In this document: positions 54,080-63,400 of the stretch, one piece after another
Layout: the number at the start of each line of letters is the position of its first letter
Position numbering within the stretch: position 1 is the first letter of the stretch
Assembly: GCA_013141175.1 (NCBI GenBank)
Contig: JABFRN010000001.1
Coordinates: forward strand, 1,054,001-1,118,000
From: Lysobacter sp.
Lineage (GTDB): Bacteria > Pseudomonadota > Gammaproteobacteria > Xanthomonadales > Xanthomonadaceae
Reading direction: 5' to 3'
DNA: 64,000 nt
Made by a program: the position numbers and the translations under genes
Notes under the pieces: generated by a model
The model's database searches: none
What the model was told of the DNA's origin: nothing
What the model saw: only the letters and a program-made list of their open reading frames with translations

Positions 54080-55939
54080 TCAGTCTTCGCCTGTCGGCTC
54101 TTCGCTGCGTTCCTGCTGCTGCATCCGCCAGAGCTGGGCGTAATAACCATCCTGCGACAACAGCGCGGCGTGATGGCCGCGCTCGATGATCTCGCCCTTG
54201 TCCATCACCAGGATCTCGTCCGCGTTCATGATCGTCGACAGACGGTGGGCGATCACGAAGGTCGTGCGGCCCTGGGCGATGCGATCGAGTTCCGACTGGA
54301 TCGCCTGCTCGGATTTCGAATCGAGCGCCGAGGTCGCTTCGTCGAAGATCAGGATCGCGGGATTCTTCAGCAGTGCGCGGGCGATGGCGACGCGCTGTTT
54401 CTCGCCGCCCGACAGTTTCAGGCCGCGCTCGCCGACTTCGGTGTTGTAGCCGTCGGGCAGGCCGACGATGAGATCGTGGATATGCGCCGCGCGCGCCGCG
54501 CCCTCGACTTCCTCGCGGGTCGCGTCCGGGCGCCCGTACAGGATGTTGTAGTAGATGGTGTCGTTGAACAGCACCGTATCCTGCGGCACGATCGCGATCG
54601 CCTTGCGCAGGGAATCCTGGGTGTAATCGCGGATGTCGCGCAGCACGCCGTCGACATCCTCGATCGCGATGCGGCCGGCATCGATGTCGTAGAAACGATA
54701 GAGCAGCCGCGCGAGCGTGGACTTCCCGGAGCCCGAATGGCCCACCACGGCGACGGTGCCGCCGCGCGGCACTTCGAAGCCGACATCGCGCAGGATCTCG
54801 CGACGAGGGTCGTAGCCGAAGCGCACATGCTCGAACACGACCTTCGGCCGGTCCGCGCGCAGCGGCACCGCGTCGTCGCGGTCGCGCACGTCCATGCTTT
54901 CGTCGAGCAGTCCGAACAGGCGTTCGAGGTTGGTGAACGCCTGTTTCACCTCGCGGTACATCATGCCGAGCAGGTTCAGTGGCGCCGACAGCTGCAGCAA
55001 CACCGCGTTGACGAATACCAGTCCGCCGATGGTCATCGTGCCTTCGACCACGCCGGCGGCAGCGCGCCACATCATCGCGGTGACGCCGAGCGAGACGATG
55101 GTGACCTGGCCGAGATTCAGGAGACCGAGCGTCTTGCGGCTCATCACCTGCGCTTCCTCGCGCTCCTGCAGGCTGATGTCGTAGCGGCGCGCTTCGTGTT
55201 CCTCGTTGCCGAAGTACTTGACCGTTTCGTAGTTCAGCAGCGAATCGACCGCGCGCTCGTTGGCGCGGGTGTCGGCCTCGACCGCAGCGCGGTAGTAGCG
55301 CGTGCGCCATTCGGTGACCATGAACGTGAAGACCATGTACGCCGCGAGCGTGACCAGGGTGATCGCCGCGAAGCCCCAGTCGTACATCCACACCAGGACG
55401 CCGGTGACCAGCGCGATCTCGAACAGCGTCGGCAGGATGGTGTAGATCATCCAGTCGAGCAGATCGGCGATCGCCGAGCCGCCGCGCTCGATGTCGCGGG
55501 CGACGCCGCCGGTGCGGCGGGCGAGATGGAAACGCAGCGACAGCGCGTGCAGATGGCGGAACACCTGCAGCGTCACCCGCCGCGACACTCGCGCCATCAC
55601 CCGCGCGAACACGATCTGGCGGACTTCGGCGAAGAACGTCATGCCGACCCGCGCCGCGCCGTACGCCAGCAGCAGGCCGACCGGCAGCACCAGCAAGGCG
55701 GGATCCGTTTTGACGTCGAGCGCATCGACCAGTTTTTTCAGCACCGTCGGCACGGCGAGGCCCGCGACCTTGCCCGCGACCACCAGCGCCAGCGCCAGCA
55801 GGATGCGTCCGACGAACGGGCGCAGGTAGGGCAGGATTTCGCGCAGGATCTGTGTTTCGCTGCGCGCATGCGCCGGAAGCGCGACCGGGACAGGGTCCTG
55901 CGGCTGCGGATCCGCAGCGGTGACGGGTGGGGAAGTCAT
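54080..55939 (-). CDS. ATM1/HMT1-type ABC exporter
   Basis: A 619-residue half-transporter with an N-terminal membrane domain of six spans (about 40-330) and a C-terminal ATPase. Between them 'NYETVKYFGNEEHEARRYD' is the hallmark of mitochondrial Atm1 and bacterial homologues that export glutathione-linked or heavy-metal conjugates. The ATPase has Walker A GHSGSGKST, Q-loop IVPQDTVLF, signature LSGGEKQR and Walker B AILIFDEATSALD plus the H-loop IAHRLS. It works as a homodimer in the inner membrane. No neighbouring regulator indicates its substrate. Confidence 0.93.
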   Translation of the reverse strand: MTSPPVTAADPQPQDPVPVALPAHARSETQILREILPYLRPFVGRILLALALVVAGKVAGLAVPTVLKKLVDALDVKTDPALLVLPVGLLLAYGAARVGMTFFAEVRQIVFARVMARVSRRVTLQVFRHLHALSLRFHLARRTGGVARDIERGGSAIADLLDWMIYTILPTLFEIALVTGVLVWMYDWGFAAITLVTLAAYMVFTFMVTEWRTRYYRAAVEADTRANERAVDSLLNYETVKYFGNEEHEARRYDISLQEREEAQVMSRKTLGLLNLGQVTIVSLGVTAMMWRAAAGVVEGTMTIGGLVFVNAVLLQLSAPLNLLGMMYREVKQAFTNLERLFGLLDESMDVRDRDDAVPLRADRPKVVFEHVRFGYDPRREILRDVGFEVPRGGTVAVVGHSGSGKSTLARLLYRFYDIDAGRIAIEDVDGVLRDIRDYTQDSLRKAIAIVPQDTVLFNDTIYYNILYGRPDATREEVEGAARAAHIHDLIVGLPDGYNTEVGERGLKLSGGEKQRVAIARALLKNPAILIFDEATSALDSKSEQAIQSELDRIAQGRTTFVIAHRLSTIMNADEILVMDKGEIIERGHHAALLSQDGYYAQLWRMQQQERSEEPTGED

Positions 55940-56037
55940 CGCGTCATCATGGGGCCTGCGGCGCCCGATTCAAAGCCGTATCGAAGGGCATCGAGCGTGC
56001 TTTTGCGCGGGATGCGCGGACGTGATTCACTGCGGAA

Positions 56038-56862
56038 ATGGCTGTTTACGTCGACAACGCAGTGTTCCAATGGCGAGGAAAGCGCTGGGCGCACCTGCTG
56101 GCCGACGACCTCGACGAACTGCATGCCTTCGCCGTGCGCCTGGGTCTCCCGCGTCGTGCGTTCCAGGACAAGCGCAGTGGCGCGCATTACGACATCGACG
56201 CCGCGCTGCGCGAGCTGGCGCTGCGACTCGGCGCGATCGCGGTCTCGCGCCTGCAGGATCGCGAACGCATGCGTGCGATCATCGCGAATGCGAAACGGCA
56301 GTGGAGCGGATTCGCGATCGATGCGGACGATGTCCCGACGCAACCGATGACGCTTTCGACGCCTCTTGATCCTGTGCCCCTGGAGAATCCCATGCCCATT
56401 TTCGATCTGTCCCCGCCCAGCGATGCGCAGCGCCAGTCGCTCGCCGTCGCGCTGTCGCCGGAAGAGCGCCGCGTGCTGTTGTCGCACGGCACCGAAGCGC
56501 CGTTCTGCGGCGTGTTCCTCGACAACAAGCGCGACGGCGTCTACGTCTGCCGCTTCTGCGCGCTGCCGCTGTTCCGTTCCAGCGCGAAATTCGATTCCGG
56601 CACCGGCTGGCCGAGTTTCTTCGCGCCGTACGACGAAGCGCACATCGGCCGCATCCGCGACGTCAGCCATGGCATGGTGCGGGTGGAGATCGTCTGCAAG
56701 CGCTGCAGCAGCCATCTGGGGCACGTGTTTCCCGACGGCCCACCGCCGACCGGTGAACGGCACTGCCTGAATTCGGTGTCGCTGGGTTTCGTCGGCGCGG
56801 ATGAATCGCTTCCAGACCCGCTGCAGCGCGGCGAAAACAAGGCATGGCAGCGCCTCGGCTAG
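56038..56862 (+). CDS. msrB: DUF4031-MsrB in-frame fusion; MsrB may also start internally
   Basis: A single open frame of 274 residues. Residues 1-95 ([20 protein letters not shown]...) match DUF4031. Residues 119-274 are peptide-methionine (R)-S-oxide reductase: zinc Cys pairs 171/174 (CRFC) and 220/223 (CKRC), [10 protein letters not shown], and the catalytic Cys243 in [11 protein letters not shown]. MsrB repairs R-methionine sulfoxide using thioredoxin. An ATG at 56392 (Met119) has TGGAGAA 7 bases upstream, so MsrB of 156 residues could also be made alone. DUF4031 is usually a separate protein; no stop codon or frameshift separates the parts here. Confidence 0.88.
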   Translation: MAVYVDNAVFQWRGKRWAHLLADDLDELHAFAVRLGLPRRAFQDKRSGAHYDIDAALRELALRLGAIAVSRLQDRERMRAIIANAKRQWSGFAIDADDVPTQPMTLSTPLDPVPLENPMPIFDLSPPSDAQRQSLAVALSPEERRVLLSHGTEAPFCGVFLDNKRDGVYVCRFCALPLFRSSAKFDSGTGWPSFFAPYDEAHIGRIRDVSHGMVRVEIVCKRCSSHLGHVFPDGPPPTGERHCLNSVSLGFVGADESLPDPLQRGENKAWQRLG

Positions 56863-56918
56863 GCCCACGCCGGTCGATTGCGTATGCTATCGACCACTTT
56901 GCCACCCGTTGCAGCGCC

Positions 56919-57161
56919 ATGACCGACACGCTCCCCGACCGTCTTTCCAACGATCCGCGCAGCCCGCACTACGACGCCGAACTGCTGGAACGCGGCATCG
57001 GCATCATTTTCAACGGCGTGGACCGCACCAATGTCGAGGAATACTGCGTCAGCGAAGGCTGGGTGCGGGTGATCGCCGGCAAGGCCCTCGACCGCCGCGG
57101 CCAGCCGATGACCATGAAGCTCAAGGGCACGGTCGAGCCGTATCTGCGCAACCCGGAGTAA
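56919..57161 (+). CDS. DUF3297 family small protein
   Basis: An 80-residue acidic/neutral cytoplasmic protein: MTDTLPDRLSNDPRSPHYDA, then 'GIGIIFNGVDRTNVEEYCVSEGWVRV' and 'KALDRRGQPMTMKLKGTVEP'. The sequence fits DUF3297, a small conserved family of unknown function found in gammaproteobacteria. It follows the MsrB gene by 56 bp on the same strand and precedes a 282-base gap with no recognised gene before the NRPS stop. Confidence 0.9.
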   Translation: MTDTLPDRLSNDPRSPHYDAELLERGIGIIFNGVDRTNVEEYCVSEGWVRVIAGKALDRRGQPMTMKLKGTVEPYLRNPE

Positions 57162-57443
57162 TCCCCACTTCGGTGCGAACGCGCCGCTTTTCTGGAGATC
57201 GGATCTGCGGATCCGGTCGGTGAAATCCTGGTCCGCTCTTGGCTGTCCTTGCGCAGGAGCAACTGCAGGTCGATCGCTGCGCCAGCCCGGGCCGCGACAG
57301 GCAACGCGATCCGCATCCACGGCCCGCAGCATCACGACCGCCACCGACTATATGATCGTCGAATCACCCCTGCGCAACATCCGTTTCGCGAACGCGCTGG
57401 CGGACAGAACGGGCACGCGCTACATACGTCTGCCACATGGCGA

Positions 57444-60400
57444 TCAGTGCAACGTCGGCGTCTGCGGGTCCACATCTTCGACTTCGTCGGGCAGCAGGCT
57501 GTGTCCCATGTGCTCGATGGTCGGCGATTCGAAGAAGGTCTTCAGCGGCAGCACGATGCCCAGGGTGTCGCGCACCGCTGCGATCAGACGCATCGCCATC
57601 AGCGAGTGGCCGCCGAGATCGAAGAAGTTGTCGTGGATGCCGACGCGTTCGACGCCGAGCAGCTCGATCCAGATGACGGCCAGCACTTCTTCGATCGGCG
57701 TGCGCGGCGCGACGTAGGGCCGGCCGCTCGACAGGGTCGCGGCATCCGGCGCGGGCAGCGCCTTGCGGTCCAGCTTGCCGTTGCTCGTCAGCGGCCAGGC
57801 CGCCATCTTCACGAATGCCGTCGGAACCATGTAGTCGGGCAGTTGCGTCTGCAGTTGCCCGCGCAATGCCTCCACGCCCGTTTCGGTCGCATCGTCCTGG
57901 AGGATGTACGCCACCAGTTGCTTGTTTCCCGACGCGTCTTCGCGCGCCATCACAGCGGCTTCCTTCACGCCCGGCAGCGCCGCCAGCTTCGCTTCGATCT
58001 CGCCCAGTTCGATCCGGTAACCGCGGATCTTCACCTGGAAGTCGTTGCGACCGCGGTATTCGATCAGTCCATCGCTGCGCCAGCAGCCCAGATCGCCGGT
58101 GCGGTACAGACGACCGCCGGCCGCGAACGGGCTGTCGATGAAACGCTCCGCCGTGATCTCCGGACGATGCAGGTAACCGCGCGCCACGCCCGCGCCGCCG
58201 ATGTACAGCTCGCCGATCACGCCGGTCGGCACCGGCTGCAGATCGCGATCCAGGATATACACCTGCTCGTTGGTCAGCGGCCGGCCGATCGGAATCGTGT
58301 CCGCCGCATCGAGGTCCGGTGGACACAGGTAGGTGATGCTGATCGCGGTGGTCTCGGTCGGGCCGTAGACGTTGAAGAACCGCCGATCGCGATTCCAGCG
58401 CTGCAACAGCGCCGGGGGTACGGTTTCGCCGCCGCAGGTGATCGTATGCATGGCCGCGAGCGTCGCGTTCTCCGGCATGGACGACAGCAATGCAGGCGTG
58501 AGGAAGCAATGCGTGGTCCGCTGCCGCGCCACCAGCGCCTCCAGCGACTCGCCCAGCAGCAGATCGCCCGGCGCGCCCAGATGCAGCGAACCCCCCGCTC
58601 CGAACGCCATCACCCACTCCAGCACGAATGCGTCGAAACTGAACGACGAGAACTGCAGCACCCGCGTCTGCGCCGACAGCCCCAGCGGCTCGCGCAGCGC
58701 ATGCATCAGCGCCGTCGGACTGCCATGCCGCGACATCACGCCCTTGGGTTTGCCCGTCGAGCCCGACGTGTAGATCACGTACGCCAGATGCTCGGCGGTC
58801 AGACCGGTCTCCTCCAGCGACGGATTCGCCGATGACACCTCCGACCACTGGCCGCGATCGCCGTCGATCTCGAACACCGGCGGCGCGACGCCATCGATCC
58901 GCGCCAGCGCCTCGTCCAGCGACCGGCGGCTCGCCGCGTCCGTCAGCACCAGCGCCGGTCGCGCGTCGCCCAGCATCTCCGCCATCCGCTCCTGCGGATA
59001 CGCCGGGTCCACCGGCACGTACGCGCCGCCCGACTTCATGATCCCCAGCACCGCTTCGATCGCCCACACCGAACGCTGCACGCAGATCGCCACCAGCGTC
59101 TCCGCACCCACGCCCCGGCCGCGCAGCCAGTGCGCAAGACGATTCGCGCCGGCATTGAGCGTGGCGTAGTCCAGCACCTGTTCGCCGCAGGTCACCGCTT
59201 CGGCGTTCGGCGCCACTGCCGCGTGCGCTTCCACCGACGCATGCACCGGTTGCCACGTGCCGAAGTCGCGCGCGGTCGCATTCCAGTCCACCGTCACTTG
59301 GCGATATTCGTCCGCGTCCATCAGCGGCAGCCGGTTCACCGGCTGCTGGATGTCCAACGCCATCCCGCGCAGCACCTGCTGCAGGTATCCCGCGTACCGC
59401 TGCACCGTCGCCGTATCGAACAGCGTCGTCGAATACTCCACCGCGCCTTCGATGCCACCGTCCGCCGACTCGCCCAGGCTCAGGGTCAGGTCGAATTTCG
59501 ACACCGCGTGCGGCAGGCGCAGACGACGCGCCTCCAGATCCGCGAATCGCAAGTCGCCCGATTCGTTGTTCTGCCATGCGAAGGCGGTCTGGAAGATCGG
59601 CGCGTACGCCAGGCTGCGCGCCGGGTTCACCACCTCCACCACCTGCTCGAACGGCAGCTCCTGATGCTCCTGCGCCGACAGCACCCGCTGCTTCACCTGT
59701 TCGATCAGCGCCGACGCCGTCGGATCGTCCTGCAGATCCACGCGCACCGCCAGCGTGTTCACGAAGAACCCGATCAATCCCTCCACTTCGCTGCGGCCAC
59801 GGTTCGCCACCGGCGTGCCCACCACCACATCCGTCTGTCCCGACAGCCGCGACAGCACCACCGCCCATGCCGCCATCAGCGTCATGTACAGCGTCCCGCC
59901 ATGCTTCAGGCTCAAGGCCTTCAACGTCTGCGTCAGCGCCGCGTCCAGTTGCACGTCCAGCAGCGCACCGCGGTAATCCTGTTCCGCGGGCCGCTTGCGG
60001 TCCGTCGGCAGTTCCAGCAACGACGGTGCGCCCTGCAGCGCTTCCCGCCAGAACGCGCTCGCGCGCGCGAGACGATCGCCCGACAGGCGCTCGCGCTGCC
60101 ACATCGCATAGTCCGCGTACTGCACCGGCAGCGCCGGCAGGGTGTCCGCCTCGCCGCGCACCCGCGCCGAATACAGCGCTTCCAGTTCGCGAGACAGCAC
60201 CGCCATCGACCAGCCGTCCGACACGATGTGGTGCATCGTCAGCAGCAGCACGTGACGCTCCGCAGCCAGCCGGATCAACCGGCCGCGCAGCAGCGGGCCG
60301 CGCTGAAGATCGAACGAGGTGGTGGTCTCCAGCATTTGCAGCGCGCCCAGCTCGCGCGGCTGCGCCGCGCTGTCCAGAGCGCCCAGATCGTGTTCGAGCA

Positions 60401-63400
60401 ATGCGAATGCGGTCGGCGCGCCGATCCGCTGGTACGGCACGCCGTCCACCGCCTCGAAGGTCGTGCGCAGGCTCTCGTGACGCGCCACCATCTGGTCCAA
60501 CGCGCCCTGCAACGCCGCGCGGTCCAATGCCCCGATCAGTTCCACGCCTTCGGCGATGTGGTACGCATCGCTGACTTCGCTCATCTGCGACAGGAACCAC
60601 AGCCGCTGCTGCGCAAAAGAGGCGAGCGCATTGCGCCGGTCGGCCTGCGGAATCGCATCGTCCTCGGCGACATGCGCCTGCGCTGCGAACGCGGCGAGCG
60701 TCGGCGACGAGAACAGCGCGTTGAGCGCGATCTCCAATCCCATCTGCTTGCGCACGCGCGTGATCAAACGCATGCCCAGCAGCGAGTGGCCGCCGAGCTC
60801 GAAGAAATTGTCGCGGCGGCCGACCCGGTCGACTCCGAGCATCTGCGCCCAGATGCCGGCGATGATCTCTTCGACCGGCGTGGATGGCGGCTCGTATTCC
60901 GCACGTCCGCCGTGCGCGTCGCCCTCCGGCGCGGGCAGCGCCTTGCGGTCGAGCTTGCCGTTGCTCGTCAGCGGCCATGCGCGCACTTCCACGTACGCGG
61001 TCGGCACCATGTAATCCTGCAGCTGCGCCTGCAGCTCCGAACGCAGCGCATCCGCCGTCGTTGCGCCTTCCTCTGCGCATTCGTAGTACGCCACCAGTCG
61101 CGCCGGCTGGTCCGCCACGTCCTGTCGCGCCAGCACCACCGCTTCCTTCACGCCCGGCAGCGCCGCCAGCTTCGCTTCGATCTCGCCCAGTTCGATCCGG
61201 TAACCCCGGATCTTCACCTGGAAGTCGTTGCGACCGCGGTATTCGATCAACCCATCGCTGCGCCAGCAGCCCAGATCGCCGGTGCGGTACAGACGACCGC
61301 CGGCCGCGAACGGGCTGTCGATGAAACGTTCCGCCGTGATCTCCGGACGATGCAGGTAACCGCGCGCCACGCCCGCGCCGCCGATGTACAGCTCGCCGAT
61401 CACGCCGGTCGGCACCGGCTGCAGGTTCCGGTCCAGGATGTACACCTGCTCGTTCGCCACCGGGCGGCCCAGCGGGATCGTCTCCGCCGCGTCCAGATCC
61501 GATGGACACAGGTAGGTGATGCTGATCGCGGTGGTCTCGGTCGGACCATAGCCGTTGATGAAGCGGCGATCGCGATTCCAGCGCCGCAGCAAGCCCGGCG
61601 GCACCGCTTCGCCGCCGCACATCAGCGTGCGCAACGTGCCCAGACCCACCGTCTCCGGCAGCGACGACAGCACCCCCGGCGTGAGGAAGCTGTGCGTGAT
61701 CCGCTGCCGCGCCACCAGCGCCTCCAGCGACTCGCCCAGCAGCAGATCGCCCGGCGCGCCCAGATGCAGCGAACCCCCCGCTCCGAACGCCATCACCCAC
61801 TCCAGCACGAATGCGTCGAAACTGAACGACGAGAACTGCAGCACCCGCGTCTGCGCCGACAGCCCCAGCGGCTCGCGCAGCGCATGCATCAGCGCCGTCG
61901 GACCGCCATGCCGCGACATCACGCCCTTGGGTTTGCCCGTCGAGCCCGACGTGTAGATCACGTACGCCAGATGCTCGGCGGTCAGACCGGTCTCCTCCAG
62001 CGACGGATTCGCCGATGACACCTCCGACCACTGGCCGCGATCGCCGTCGATCTCGAACACCTGCGGCGCGACGCCATCGATCCGCGCCAGCGCCTCGTCC
62101 AGCGACCGGCGGCTCGCCGCGTCCGTCAGCACCAGCGCCGGTCGCGCGTCGCCCAGCATCTCCGCCATCCGCTCCTGCGGATACGCCGGGTCCACCGGCA
62201 CGTACGCGCCGCCCGACTTCATGATCCCCAGCACCGCTTCGATCGCCCACACCGAACGCTGCACGCAGATCGCCACCAGCGTCTCCGCACCCACGCCCCG
62301 GCCGCGCAGCCAGTGCGCCAGACGATTCGCGCCGGCATTGAGCGTGGCGTAGTCCAGCACCTGTTCGCCGCAGGTCACCGCTTCGGCGTTCGGCGCCACT
62401 GCCGCGTGCGCTTCCACCGACGCATGCACCGGTTGCCACGGGCCGAAGTCGCGCGCGGTCGCATTCCAGTCCACCGTCACTTGGCGATATTCGTCCGCGT
62501 CCATCAGCGGCAGCCGGTTCACCGGCTGCTGGATGTCCAACGCCATCCCGCGCAGCACCTGCTGCAGGTATCCCGCGTACCGCTGCACCGTCGCCGTATC
62601 GAACAGCGTCGTCGAATACTCCACTGCGCCTTCGATGCCACCGTCCGCCGACTCGCCCAGGCTCAGGGTCAGGTCGAATTTCGACACCGCGTGCGGCGAC
62701 TCCAGATGTCTCGCCGCCAGTCCTTCGAACTGAAGATCGCCGGACGCGTTGTTCTGCCATGCGAAGGCGGTCTGGAAGATCGGCGCGTACGCCAGGCTGC
62801 GCGCCGGGTTCACCACCTCCACCACCTGCTCGAACGGCAGCTCCTGGTGCTCCTGCGCCGACAGCACCCGCTGCTTCACCTGTTCGATCAGCGCCGACGC
62901 CGTCGGATCGTCCTGCAGATCCACGCGCACCGCCAGCGTGTTCACGAAGAACCCGATCAATCCCTCCACTTCGCTGCGGCCACGGTTCGCCACCGGCGTG
63001 CCCACCACCACATCCGTCTGTCCCGACAGCCGCGACAGCACTACCGCCCATGCCGCCATCAGCGTCATGTACAGCGTCCCGCCATGCTTCAGGCTCAAGG
63101 CCTTCAACGTCTGCGTCAGCGCCGCGTCCAGCTGCACGTCCAGCAGCGCGCCACGGTAATCCTGTTCCGCGGGCCGCTTGCGGTCCGTCGGCAGTTCCAG
63201 CAACGACGGTGCGCCCTGCAGCGCTTCCCGCCAGAACGCGCTCGCGCGCGCGAGACGATCGCCCGACAGGCGCTCGCGCTGCCACATCGCATAGTCCGCG
63301 TACTGCACCGGCAGCGCCGGCAGGGTGTCCGCCTCGCCGCGCACCCGCGCCGAATACAGCGCTTCCAGTTCGCGAGACAGCACCGCCATCGACCAGCCGT

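Noticed and set aside
57364-63285. Very long open frame in another phase of the NRPS strand, and antisense frames at 59130-62018
   Set aside because: They are by-products of high GC codon bias. The NRPS frame alone contains the C, A and PCP motifs.
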